A DNA stretch of 64,000 bases from Clostridia bacterium. Lineage in GTDB: Bacteria; Bacillota; Clostridia; Oscillospirales; Acutalibacteraceae. The translations under genes and the position numbers were made by a program. Position 1 is the first letter of the stretch; each line of letters opens with the position of its first letter. Location of the stretch: positions 19,046-83,045 of the forward strand of contig JAFTLT010000012.1 in NCBI GenBank assembly GCA_017452785.1, read 5' to 3'. Positions 1 through 8,641 of the stretch are shown here, piece by piece. The notes beneath the pieces are model-generated. The model was not told where the DNA came from and did not search any database. It saw only the letters and a program-made list of their open reading frames with translations.

Positions 1-89
1 CTGGTTTCAATTTTCTTAAAAGCTATTGTATTTTTTTATTAATTATAGTACAATTCATAATGTATGACTATATAATAATGAGGTAAAAA

Positions 90-2495
90 ATGGCAGATAA
101 AGAATTTTTAGATTTAAGACGAAAAATAATTGAAAAAGACTTTCAGCATATGAATGATAAGCAGAAGCAGGCTATCTTTCAGGTTAAGGGTCCTGTGCTC
201 ATTCTGGCAGGTGCAGGCAGCGGAAAGACAACGGTTATTGTTAACAGAATTGCAAATATAGTTAAATACGGCAACGCATATAACAGCAAAGAGTGTGCCT
301 TTGAGCCGTCAGTTCACGACCTTCGCAGCATGAGAGCATATCTTGACGGTGATGAGAGTGTGCTCTTTGATATAGAGGATTTGCTTTCAGTTGAGCCTGC
401 AAGACCTTGGCAGATTCTTGCCATCACCTTCACCAATAAGGCTGCAAACGAGCTTAAAGAGCGTCTTGAAAAAATGCTTGGTGAAGAAGCAAAAGACATA
501 TGGGCTTCAACCTTCCATTCATCTTGTGTTCGCATACTTCGCCGTGACGGTGAGGTTTTAGGCTACACAAAGCATTTCACCATTTATGACACAGATGACA
601 CCAAGCGTCTTATCAAGGAATGTCAGAGACAGCTTAATATTTCTGATAACACTATTTCATATAAGGCAATTATAGGTGAAATCAGCCGTGCAAAGGATAA
701 CCTTATTTCCCCGGCAGAGTACGAGAAAAAGGCAGCAAACGAAAAAGACTCACGAATGCAGAAAATAGCTGCCTGCTATAAGATGTATCAGAGTGAAATG
801 AAAAAAGCCGATGCAATGGACTTTGACGATATTATTGTCAACACTGTTAACCTTCTTGAAAAATATGACGATGTAAGAGAATATTATCAGAAAAAGTTTA
901 AATATATTATGGTCGACGAATATCAGGACACCAACCATGCACAGTATAAGCTGACGGAGCTGCTTGCAGGCATGCACAGAAACATATGCGTTGTGGGTGA
1001 CGATGACCAGAGCATTTACCGTTTCAGAGGTGCAACCATTGAGAATATCCTCTCATTTGAGCATCGCTATGCAGAAAGCCAGATTATCCGTCTTGAGCAG
1101 AACTACCGTTCCACACAGACAATACTTGACGTAGCCAATGAGGTTATCTCAAACAATCACAAGCGTAAGGGCAAGAGTCTGTGGACATCTAATCCGGGCG
1201 GTGACAAGGTTGTGGTGAACACTGCCTATGATGAAAGCGACGAGGCTAAATTTATAGCTGACACAATTGAAGAAAATGTTGCTTCAGGCAAATTCGGCTT
1301 CAGTGACCATGCAGTGCTTTACAGAATGAATGCACAGTCAAACTTTATTGAAAAGGTTCTTGTCAGAGCAGGTATTCCCTACCGGATTATCGGCGGTCAC
1401 CGTTTCTATGAAAGACAGGAAATAAGGGATGCTATTGCATATCTGACTGTTGTTAATAACCCCAGTGACAATATAAGGCTTCGCCGAATAGTCAATATTC
1501 CTAAAAGAGGTATAGGCGAGGCAACACTCAATAAAGCTGCAGAAATTTCAACAGGTCTTGGCATAAGTATGTTTGAGGTCTTCAAGCAGTCTGAGGAATT
1601 TGATGCTCTGAGAAGAAGTGCCAAAAAGCTCATAGCCTTCACTCAGATGATTGAGGAGCTTCGTGAAAGCCTTGACAAGGTGCCTCTTGATGAGCTTTTC
1701 ACAGAGATTATTCACAAAACTCAGTATCTCGGTCACCTTCGTCTTGATAAAGAAAAGGGCGAAGAAAGAGAAGAAAACATCTACGAGCTTATCTCAAACC
1801 TTAAAACCTATGAGCAGGAAAATGAGGAAGCAACACTTTCGGGCTTCCTTGAGGAAGTTGCTCTTATGACAGACATTGACAATTATAACGCTCAGACTGA
1901 TGCTGTTGTACTTATGACAATTCACTCTGCCAAGGGTCTTGAGTTCCCCGTTGTTTTCCTTCCGGGTATGGAAGAGGGCATTTTCCCCGGCATACAGAGT
2001 ATGTATAGCCCCGACGATATTGAAGAGGAAAGACGACTTGCCTATGTCGGCATCACAAGAGCTAAGCGTAATCTTTATATTTCCCACGCAAACCTTCGCA
2101 TGCTCTTTGGTACCACCTCAAGAAACCTGCCCTCAAGATTTCTTGTTGAAGTGCCTGAGGCTCTCATTGAGAGAACGGGCAGACGTGACACCTCACAGAT
2201 GAATAACTATTCACAGCCCACAAGAGCAGATGCTGATTTCGAGCGTTCACAGGGCTATTCAAGATATATGGGCACAGGCTATCTTTCAAAAATCAAGCAG
2301 CAGTCACAGCCTAAAAAAGAGGAGCTTCCCAAGCTTAGCTTCAGTGTGGGCGACACAGTCATCCACAAGGTTTTCGGTCAGGGTGTTATACTCTCAAGCA
2401 AGCCTATGGGCAACGACTCAATGCTTGAAATAGCCTTTGAAAAAGCGGGCACTAAAAAGCTTATGGCAAATTACGCCAAGCTTGAAAAGAAATAA
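90..2495 (+). CDS. pcrA: UvrD/PcrA-type ATP-dependent DNA helicase
   Basis: Superfamily 1A 3'-5' helicase for DNA repair and for clearing proteins from DNA. Seen: Walker A GAGSGKT at residues 41-47, DEYQD motif II near 276-280, the GDDDQSIYRFRGA motif III just after, and VGITRAKR motif VI near 653. A C-terminal VGD..HKVFGQG segment near 748 resembles the PcrA/UvrD Tudor-like domain that contacts RNA polymerase. Length 801 aa is slightly above the usual ~730-750. About 45 extra residues lie between motif I and motif Ia (roughly 57-105), where PcrA normally has a short loop. The ATG has a GAGGT ribosome site 5 nt upstream. Identification as PcrA rather than another UvrD-like helicase rests on the C-terminal domain and length. 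Confidence 0.93.
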   Translation: MADKEFLDLRRKIIEKDFQHMNDKQKQAIFQVKGPVLILAGAGSGKTTVIVNRIANIVKYGNAYNSKECAFEPSVHDLRSMRAYLDGDESVLFDIEDLLSVEPARPWQILAITFTNKAANELKERLEKMLGEEAKDIWASTFHSSCVRILRRDGEVLGYTKHFTIYDTDDTKRLIKECQRQLNISDNTISYKAIIGEISRAKDNLISPAEYEKKAANEKDSRMQKIAACYKMYQSEMKKADAMDFDDIIVNTVNLLEKYDDVREYYQKKFKYIMVDEYQDTNHAQYKLTELLAGMHRNICVVGDDDQSIYRFRGATIENILSFEHRYAESQIIRLEQNYRSTQTILDVANEVISNNHKRKGKSLWTSNPGGDKVVVNTAYDESDEAKFIADTIEENVASGKFGFSDHAVLYRMNAQSNFIEKVLVRAGIPYRIIGGHRFYERQEIRDAIAYLTVVNNPSDNIRLRRIVNIPKRGIGEATLNKAAEISTGLGISMFEVFKQSEEFDALRRSAKKLIAFTQMIEELRESLDKVPLDELFTEIIHKTQYLGHLRLDKEKGEEREENIYELISNLKTYEQENEEATLSGFLEEVALMTDIDNYNAQTDAVVLMTIHSAKGLEFPVVFLPGMEEGIFPGIQSMYSPDDIEEERRLAYVGITRAKRNLYISHANLRMLFGTTSRNLPSRFLVEVPEALIERTGRRDTSQMNNYSQPTRADADFERSQGYSRYMGTGYLSKIKQQSQPKKEELPKLSFSVGDTVIHKVFGQGVILSSKPMGNDSMLEIAFEKAGTKKLMANYAKLEKK

Positions 2496-2508
2496 AGGAG
2501 CGACTTTT

Positions 2509-4110
2509 ATGAAAAAGACATTCAAAGCGGCAATTTCCCTTATCCTCACAGTTATTCTTGTTTTCTGTACGCTTTCAGTTGCAGCAGCAAAGGAAGATGT
2601 GACCCCGGTTATAGTTGTCAGCGGTATGAACTCATTCCCTTTGACAAATGCTCAGGGTGAGCAGGTTTATCCCCCTTCAGGTGACAAAATCACAAGCCTT
2701 GTTATGGATAACATAAAGCCTCTTTTAGGCTTTCTTGCCACAGGTGACTGGCAGAAATTAGGCGACGAAATCATCTATGATGTTTACGAAGACCTTTTCA
2801 ATGAGATAGTCTGTGATGAAAAGGGCAACTCCGTAAATGAAATCAAGACCTCAATCTTCCCCAAGAGTGTTGACAATTATCCTGATGTGTTTGCAGGCGG
2901 TGAAGAAACCGAAGACGAAATCGGCATAGTCAAGGGTCTTATTGAGGATATCGGCGGTGAGAATGTCTATTTCTTTAACTATGACTGGCGTCTTGACCCC
3001 ATGAAGCACGCCGATGATCTTAATGCTTACATCGAAAATGTCAAAAAAGAAAAGGGCAGCCATAAGGTTACACTTATCCCCTGCAGCATGGGCGGCACCG
3101 TAACAAACTCCTACCTTTATAAATACGGTAACGGCAGTGTCAATAAGGTTATTTATGCAATGACAGCCATTCAGGGGCTTGATGCTGTGGGTGAGGTTTT
3201 CCACAGAAATATTGATGTTGATGTTGATGTGCTTATGGCTTATCTTTTCTCAATGCAGAGAGACGACCTTGCTATGCAGATTCTTATGTCGGCTCTGGCT
3301 TCATTTACAGAGGTTACTCCCGCAATAACAAAGTGGATGGATTCATTTATTGACGAATCCCTTGATGAGCTCAATGACAGAGTTTATGATGAGCTTATGT
3401 GCATTTCTTTCGGCACTCTGCCGGGCTTCTGGTCACTTGTGCCTGACAGCTATTATGATGAAGCTAAGGATATTTTCTTCGGCGGCAAGATAAACAAGAC
3501 CTTCGAGAGTGTTATCGATAACTATCACTATAACGTGCAGGCAAGAGCCGAGGAAATTATGAAATCAGCTGCCGATAACGGCACAGAAATTTATGTTCTC
3601 GCTTCCTACGGCTATGTGGGCGGCCCTTACACCAATAAGGCTATGAATCAGTCTGACTGCCTTATTGAAACAGCAAATCAGAGCCTTTGGGCAACAACGG
3701 CTCTTTACGGTGAGAGCTTCTCAGAAGATTATGAAGCTATAGGTACGAAATGTGCTGATAAGAGCCATAACCATGTGTCCACTGACGGAATAATTGATGC
3801 TTCAACCTGCGGCTTCCCTGAAAACACATGGTTCATTAAGTATAATAAGCATGTGGGCATGCCTTGCGGCACAGACTGTCAGAAGCTGATGACCTATCTT
3901 GTTACAAGCGAAAGCTATGTAAATGTTCATTCCGACGAAAGCTATCCTCAGTTTATGTCACTTAATAAAAACACAGGCAAGCTCACAAGCCTCACAGGTG
4001 ACGAAATAAATGCTGATATAACAAGCGGCAAAAGTGGCTTCTTTATGAGACTTGTTGAAATATTCAGAAACATTTACATAAATATCTGCACTCTTTTTGA
4101 CCGTGGATAA
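2509..4110 (+). CDS. secreted LCAT-like lipase/acyltransferase
   Basis: Alpha/beta-hydrolase of the lecithin:cholesterol acyltransferase-like family, probably an exported lipase or acyltransferase. Seen: a signal peptide (MKKTFKAAISLILTVILVF, then a small-residue stretch before KED), the family opening 'PVIVVSGMNSFPL', a 'YDWRLDP' motif, and the nucleophile elbow CSMGG with Ser193. A His near 420 or 449 could complete the triad; I cannot assign it. The protein ends in a hydrophobic-aromatic tail (MRLVEIFRNIY..). I chose the ATG at 2509 because AAGGAG lies just upstream and it starts a proper signal peptide; an upstream in-frame ATG would overlap pcrA and lacks one. It follows pcrA by 13 nt. 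The substrate is unknown. Confidence 0.8.
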   Translation: MKKTFKAAISLILTVILVFCTLSVAAAKEDVTPVIVVSGMNSFPLTNAQGEQVYPPSGDKITSLVMDNIKPLLGFLATGDWQKLGDEIIYDVYEDLFNEIVCDEKGNSVNEIKTSIFPKSVDNYPDVFAGGEETEDEIGIVKGLIEDIGGENVYFFNYDWRLDPMKHADDLNAYIENVKKEKGSHKVTLIPCSMGGTVTNSYLYKYGNGSVNKVIYAMTAIQGLDAVGEVFHRNIDVDVDVLMAYLFSMQRDDLAMQILMSALASFTEVTPAITKWMDSFIDESLDELNDRVYDELMCISFGTLPGFWSLVPDSYYDEAKDIFFGGKINKTFESVIDNYHYNVQARAEEIMKSAADNGTEIYVLASYGYVGGPYTNKAMNQSDCLIETANQSLWATTALYGESFSEDYEAIGTKCADKSHNHVSTDGIIDASTCGFPENTWFIKYNKHVGMPCGTDCQKLMTYLVTSESYVNVHSDESYPQFMSLNKNTGKLTSLTGDEINADITSGKSGFFMRLVEIFRNIYINICTLFDRG

Positions 4111-4129
4111 TTACTGAAAGGGGAACCTT

Positions 4130-5485
4130 ATGATACTTTATAATGTTAAAAATTACGGAGCTGTGGCTGACGGTGTAACCGACGACGGCGAGGCTATACA
4201 GAAGGCTATTGACGACTGTGCGTCAAAGGGCGGCGGCAGAGTAGTGCTTGAAAGCGGTAACTACTATAGCCATTCAGTTGCACTTAAAGAAAACGTTGAG
4301 CTTCATCTGCAGAAGGGAGCTACTCTCAAAGCAAGCAGTGATATTGATTCCTACATCAGACCCTGCGAAACAATCAATGACCCGAAAACAGCCCTTGTTG
4401 GTAATCCTGTAACGGGTAAGCCTTCATTTGCATTTATTTACGGCTACGGTGCTCACGGCTGCACAATCAGCGGTGAGGGTGTAATTGATGCCAATTGCTA
4501 CGCTTTTGTAGAAAGAAAAAGTCAGTATTATGTTACGGGCAATTTCTACCCCAGACCAACAGTTATCTATATCGAAAATTCCAACCACATCACCGTTAAG
4601 GATGTCACAATAAAGGATGCACCCTTCTGGACTCTTCATCCTGCAGGCTGTGACGATGTGCTCATTTCAAATATAAGAATTCTCAACCCCATTGATGTTG
4701 CAAACAGTGACGGCATTGACCCTGACCACTGTTCAAATGTGAGAATACTGGGCTGTCATGTTGTCTGCGCTGATGACTGCATCTGTCTCAAGGCTTCAAA
4801 GGGCAACAGTGAATACGGTCCGACTGAGAATGTTATCATCAGCGGCTGCACACTCACTTCCACTTCGGCTGCTATCAAAATCGGTACTGAGGGAGTGGGC
4901 GACTTCAGAAATGTTATCGTTTCCGACTGCACTATCTCAAAGTCAAACAGAGGCATTTCAATTCAGATAAGAGACGGCGGCAATGTTGAGAATGTGTCTT
5001 TCAGCAACATCATCATCGAAACAAGACGCTTCTGTCCCGATTGGTGGGGCAGTGCAGAGCCTATAGCAATCACTGCTTTCAGACGTGATGAAAACACTGT
5101 CTGCGGTCACATTAAAAATATCCGCTTCAATAACATCACCTGCAAGGGTGAAAACGGTGTGCTCGTTCACGGCACAAAGGATAACCCCATTGAGGATGTG
5201 CACTTTGAAAATGTGCAGGTTACACTTGACAAAACCTCAAAGTGGGATTGCGGACTTTATGACCTTCGTCCTGCAATTGATTACGGTCTGACAGACAGCA
5301 AAAATTCCTGTTTCCACATTAAAAATGCTGTCAATGTCACAATCGAAAAGTCCACGGCAGGGTACAAAAACATCTGCAAGGATTATGCACACGGTCTTTA
5401 TGCCGAAAATGTTAAGGGTCTTGATATGATCCGCTTTAAGTGCGAAAGTGCTTCAGAGGAATATGAAAGCATAAAAATAATTTAA
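4130..5485 (+). CDS. glycoside hydrolase family 28 (polygalacturonase-like)
   Basis: Right-handed beta-helix glycosidase of the pectin-degrading GH28 family. Seen: the pectate-lyase-superfamily opening 'VKNYGAVADGVTDD', the GH28 signature NSDGIDPD at 192-199, and the paired acids ADDC with D215 and D216. The usual GHG histidine position reads 'SAAIKIGTE' and the RIK motif reads 'IQIRD'. The active site is therefore related but not identical to endo-polygalacturonases, and may fit an exo-acting or rhamnogalacturonan enzyme (inference). At 451 aa it has normal length. There is no signal peptide, so it may act inside the cell on imported oligosaccharides. It follows the lipase by 19 nt with an AAAGGGG ribosome site. 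Confidence 0.82.
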   Translation: MILYNVKNYGAVADGVTDDGEAIQKAIDDCASKGGGRVVLESGNYYSHSVALKENVELHLQKGATLKASSDIDSYIRPCETINDPKTALVGNPVTGKPSFAFIYGYGAHGCTISGEGVIDANCYAFVERKSQYYVTGNFYPRPTVIYIENSNHITVKDVTIKDAPFWTLHPAGCDDVLISNIRILNPIDVANSDGIDPDHCSNVRILGCHVVCADDCICLKASKGNSEYGPTENVIISGCTLTSTSAAIKIGTEGVGDFRNVIVSDCTISKSNRGISIQIRDGGNVENVSFSNIIIETRRFCPDWWGSAEPIAITAFRRDENTVCGHIKNIRFNNITCKGENGVLVHGTKDNPIEDVHFENVQVTLDKTSKWDCGLYDLRPAIDYGLTDSKNSCFHIKNAVNVTIEKSTAGYKNICKDYAHGLYAENVKGLDMIRFKCESASEEYESIKII

Positions 5486-5504
5486 GAAAAAAGCCAAAAA
5501 AGAC

Positions 5505-5533
5505 TTTACACTTAAGGTTATATTTAGTAAAAT
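5505..5533 (+). promoter_or_regulatory. sigma-A promoter of the pyrH operon
   Basis: TTTACA at 5505-5510 and TAAAAT at 5528-5533 are separated by exactly 17 bp. A short leader leads to the GGAGG ribosome site of pyrH. It sits between the GH28 stop and pyrH, so it would start the pyrH-frr-uppS-cdsA-dxr-rseP transcript. Confidence 0.7.
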
Positions 5534-5566
5534 GGTGTAAAAGGAATATATCGGAGGAATTTAATT

Positions 5567-6271
5567 ATGGCAGTTAAATATAAAAGAATACTCCTTAAGA
5601 TAAGCGGCGAGGTTTTAGCCGGCGAAGAAGGTAAGGGTATCAACTTTGATGTGGCTAATGAAATCTGCGGTGTTATCAAGCAGTGCGTTGATATGGGTAC
5701 TCAGGTGGGTCTCGTTGTCGGCGGTGGTAACTTCTGGCGTGGCAGATCTTCAGGCAAAATGGACAGAAGCAGAGCTGACCAGATGGGCATGCTTGCAACC
5801 TGCATAAATGCTCTTGCACTTTGTGACACACTCGAACAGCTCGGTGTTAAGGCAAGTGTGCTTTCAGCCTTCTCAATGCCTCAGGTTGCAGAAACCTTCT
5901 CAAAGAGAGCAGCAGTGGAGCATTTAGAAAAGGGTGAGGTTGTTATTTTCGGTTGCGGAACAGGTCTTCCCTTCTTCTCAACTGACACAACAGCAGCCCT
6001 TCGTGCAGCAGAAATTGAAGCTGAGGTTATCTTTAAGGCAACTAATGTTGACGGCGTTTATGATAAGGACCCCAATAAATATGACGATGCAGTGAAATAT
6101 GACGAGCTGAGCCACTCAGAGGTTCTTGCAAAGGGCCTTAAGGTTATGGATTCAACTGCTGCTTCACTTTGCAGAGATAACGGCATCAACATTCTCGTTT
6201 TCAATCTCAATGACCCGCAGAATATCGTCAAGGCTCTTCAGGGCGAAAAGATTGGCACAACAGTAAAATAA
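5567..6271 (+). CDS. pyrH: UMP kinase
   Basis: Phosphorylates UMP to UDP in pyrimidine nucleotide synthesis; hexameric bacterial UMP kinase of the amino-acid kinase fold, not related to eukaryotic UMP/CMP kinase. Seen: the N-terminal 'KISGEVLAG' phosphate-binding lysine segment, '[11 protein letters not shown]', '[15 protein letters not shown]' and '[13 protein letters not shown]', all family hallmarks. Length 234 aa is normal. The ATG has a strong GGAGG. It is the first gene of the cluster leading to frr, uppS and cdsA, the usual order in Firmicutes. Confidence 0.97.
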   Translation: MAVKYKRILLKISGEVLAGEEGKGINFDVANEICGVIKQCVDMGTQVGLVVGGGNFWRGRSSGKMDRSRADQMGMLATCINALALCDTLEQLGVKASVLSAFSMPQVAETFSKRAAVEHLEKGEVVIFGCGTGLPFFSTDTTAALRAAEIEAEVIFKATNVDGVYDKDPNKYDDAVKYDELSHSEVLAKGLKVMDSTAASLCRDNGINILVFNLNDPQNIVKALQGEKIGTTVK

Positions 6272-6299
6272 TTATATTTACATAAGAGAGGAATTTATT

Positions 6300-6854
6300 A
6301 TGAAAACAGTATTTGAAACAGCAAAAACAAAGATGGGCAAAACAATAAGTGCCCTTCAGTCAGAATACGGTGCAATCCGTGCAGGCAGAGCTAATCCTCA
6401 GATTCTTGACAAACTCACAGTTGACTATTACGGCACACCTACACCTGTAAATCAGCTTGGCTCAATCTCAGTTGCAGAGGCAAGAATTCTTGTTGTTCAG
6501 CCTTGGGATAAGTCAGTGCTCAAAGCAATTGAAAAGGCTATTCAGACATCTGATATCGGCATCAATCCTCAGAATGACGGCTCAGTTATCAGACTTACAT
6601 TCCCGCCTCTTACAGAAGACAGACGTAAGGAGCTTGTTAAGGACATTCAGAAAATCGGTGAAAACTCAAAGGTAGCTATCCGTTCAATCCGCCGTGACTG
6701 CCTTGAAAAGCTCAAGGCTATGAAGAAGGCTTCTGAAATCACAGAAGACGACCTTAAAGACGGCGAAAAGGAAATCCAGAAAATTACTGACGGCTTCATT
6801 AAAGAGGTTGATGATGTAACTGCAGCAAAGCAGAAGGAAATTATGGAAATCTAA
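6300..6854 (+). CDS. frr: ribosome recycling factor
   Basis: Splits post-termination ribosomes together with EF-G. Seen: full family length (184 aa), 'IRAGRANPQILDKLTVDYYGTPTPVNQLGSISV' broken over the expected beta domain, 'QPWDKSVLKAIEKAI', 'PPLTEDRRKELVK' and 'AIRSIRRD'. The ATG is preceded by AGAGAGGA. It lies 28 nt after pyrH, as in most bacteria. A hairpin follows the stop. Confidence 0.97.
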   Translation: MKTVFETAKTKMGKTISALQSEYGAIRAGRANPQILDKLTVDYYGTPTPVNQLGSISVAEARILVVQPWDKSVLKAIEKAIQTSDIGINPQNDGSVIRLTFPPLTEDRRKELVKDIQKIGENSKVAIRSIRRDCLEKLKAMKKASEITEDDLKDGEKEIQKITDGFIKEVDDVTAAKQKEIMEI

Positions 6855-6867
6855 CCATATACAAAAG

Positions 6868-6908
6868 CAGTGGCTATCTTTCAGGGTAGCCACTGTATAA
6901 TCATTTTT
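6868..6908 (+). terminator. hairpin between frr and uppS
   Basis: Perfect 9-bp stem CAGTGGCTA/TAGCCACTG (6868-6876 with 6887-6895) with a 10-nt loop, followed by TATAATCATTTTTT. It could be a partial terminator that lowers expression of the downstream genes or an RNA-processing site; no new promoter for uppS is obvious. Confidence 0.6.
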
Positions 6909-6924
6909 TAGGGTAGGATATAAT

Positions 6925-7647
6925 ATGGCAATCAGCAGAGAAAATTTGCCTCAGCACGTGGCTATCATTATGGACGGCAACGGCAGATGGGCAAAGCAGA
7001 GAGGTCTCAAACGCACTGAGGGACACAAGGTCGGTGCAGAGGTTTTCAGAAACATAGCCAAATATTGCAGTGACCTTGGCATAAAGCACGTTACCTTTTA
7101 CGCTTTTTCAACAGAGAACTGGAAGCGCTCTAAAACAGAGGTAACAGCAATAATGAATCTTTTCAGAAAATATCTTGACGAAATGCAAAGACGAGCCGAA
7201 GAAAACGAAGAAGCAGGCTATAATATACGCTTCATCGGCTCAAGAGAGGGCATGCCCAAGGATATTGTAAAGCTTATGGATACCGTTGAAGAACGCTCTA
7301 AGGATAAAAGCAACACCTATGTCAACCTTGCTGTCAATTATGGCGGCAGAGCTGAGATAGTTGAGAGCGTGAAGTCAATTGCCGAAAAAGTGAAAAACGG
7401 CACACTTAAAATCGAAGATATAACCGAGGATACTGTATCTGCAGGCATATACACTGCAGGTCAGCCTGACCCGGATTTAATTATAAGACCAAGCGGAGAA
7501 TACAGACTCTCTAACTTCCTTTTATGGCAATCGGCATATGCTGAAATTTATATTGACGATGTGCTGTGGCCTGATTACAAGCCCGAAGACCTTGACAGAG
7601 CCCTTGAGGCTTATGCAAAAAGAAACAGACGCTTTGGGGGAGTGTGA
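6925..7647 (+). CDS. uppS: undecaprenyl diphosphate synthase (cis-prenyltransferase)
   Basis: Builds C55 undecaprenyl diphosphate, the lipid carrier for cell-wall precursors, from farnesyl-PP and isopentenyl-PP. Seen: 'VAIIMDGNGRWAK' with the catalytic Asp and the RxSGExRxSNFxxWQ signature as 'RPSGEYRLSNFLLWQ'. Length 240 aa is normal. Its isoprenoid substrate comes from the MEP pathway, two of whose genes (dxr, ispG) lie just downstream and a third (ispF) at 29.8 kb. The ATG is preceded by AGGGTAGGA. Confidence 0.96.
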   Translation: MAISRENLPQHVAIIMDGNGRWAKQRGLKRTEGHKVGAEVFRNIAKYCSDLGIKHVTFYAFSTENWKRSKTEVTAIMNLFRKYLDEMQRRAEENEEAGYNIRFIGSREGMPKDIVKLMDTVEERSKDKSNTYVNLAVNYGGRAEIVESVKSIAEKVKNGTLKIEDITEDTVSAGIYTAGQPDPDLIIRPSGEYRLSNFLLWQSAYAEIYIDDVLWPDYKPEDLDRALEAYAKRNRRFGGV

Positions 7648-7714
7648 GCGAAGCTGCGCTTCTAAGATAAAAGATAATAAAGAATAGAGAATAAATAATA
7701 AACAGGTGAGCTTT

Positions 7715-8626
7715 ATGAGTGAAACTAAAACGAAAAAGAAACTTTTTAAAGGGGAAAGAACAGCATCAACCATAGTTATATGTGTTTGTCTTGCAGCTTT
7801 TCTTCTGCTTATAATTTTTGATATTACGCCGGCTGTAACAGCAATACTTGCTGCTCTTGCTGCAACGGCAACCTTTGAGGTGACAAGAGCAGTGGGCACA
7901 AAGAGTAAGATACTCTTCACTCTTGCCTGCACAGTGAGCTTATTTACTGTTCTGGCAGAGGGCTTTTCTCTTGCTTTGCCGAGTGGAGCAGTGCTTCTTT
8001 GCATTTATGCTCTGGTGCTTATGTGCCTTATGGTGTTCTTCAACAAAGAAATAAAGTTTGTGCATTGTGCAACTGCTTTCTTCTCTTCAATTGCACTGCC
8101 TTTTGCATTTTTGTGTTTCCTAAGGCTCAACAATATTGCTGATTGGTTCAGCGGCTACACACACCATGAGGGCACATATTTTGTCGGCCTCGGCTTTGCC
8201 TGCTCATGGTTTACAGACAGCTTTGCTTATCTTGTGGGCAGAAAGTTCGGCAAGCATAAGATGGCACCCGTTATCAGCCCCAAAAAGTCAATTGAGGGCG
8301 CTATAGGCGGTGTTGTGTTTGCAGCAGCCTTAAATGTGCTTCTTCTTTACCTTTTCACTCTCGGCTGCAGAAATCTCTATGATTACAGCTTTATGGGTGA
8401 GAGCAACATGAAGTTCCTTTACATCATCCCCATTTCAATGGTGCTTTCCTTTATCAGCATGATGGGCGACCTTGCCGCAAGCGTTATCAAGAGAAACTTC
8501 GGCATAAAGGACTACAGTCAGCTTCTCCCCGGCCACGGCGGAATTATGGACAGATTTGACAGCTGCGTTTTCGTGTTGCCCACACTCTACTGCATTTTAA
8601 AGCTCATCGCTGAATACACAGCTTAA
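7715..8626 (+). CDS. cdsA: phosphatidate cytidylyltransferase
   Basis: Integral membrane enzyme making CDP-diacylglycerol from phosphatidic acid and CTP for phospholipid synthesis. Seen: about seven hydrophobic segments and the C-terminal CDS signature 'GDLAASVIKRNFGIKD' followed by 'GHGGIMDRFDS'. Length 303 aa is slightly above typical (~270). I chose the ATG at 7715 because AGGTGAG directly precedes it; a GTG nine bases earlier lies inside that ribosome site. It sits in the conserved uppS-cdsA-dxr-rseP order. Confidence 0.95.
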   Translation: MSETKTKKKLFKGERTASTIVICVCLAAFLLLIIFDITPAVTAILAALAATATFEVTRAVGTKSKILFTLACTVSLFTVLAEGFSLALPSGAVLLCIYALVLMCLMVFFNKEIKFVHCATAFFSSIALPFAFLCFLRLNNIADWFSGYTHHEGTYFVGLGFACSWFTDSFAYLVGRKFGKHKMAPVISPKKSIEGAIGGVVFAAALNVLLLYLFTLGCRNLYDYSFMGESNMKFLYIIPISMVLSFISMMGDLAASVIKRNFGIKDYSQLLPGHGGIMDRFDSCVFVLPTLYCILKLIAEYTA

Positions 8627-8641
8627 GAAAGGAAGCTTGCT

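Noticed and set aside
71-76. TATAAT as the pcrA promoter
   Set aside because: Transcription would begin inside the ribosome site, and no matching -35 is seen; the true promoter may lie outside the window.
6919-6924. TATAAT as a promoter for uppS
   Set aside because: It directly abuts the ATG, leaving no room for a leader or ribosome site.
7522-8004. 160-aa minus-strand frame across uppS/cdsA
   Set aside because: Antisense to two well-supported genes; no ribosome site or domain.
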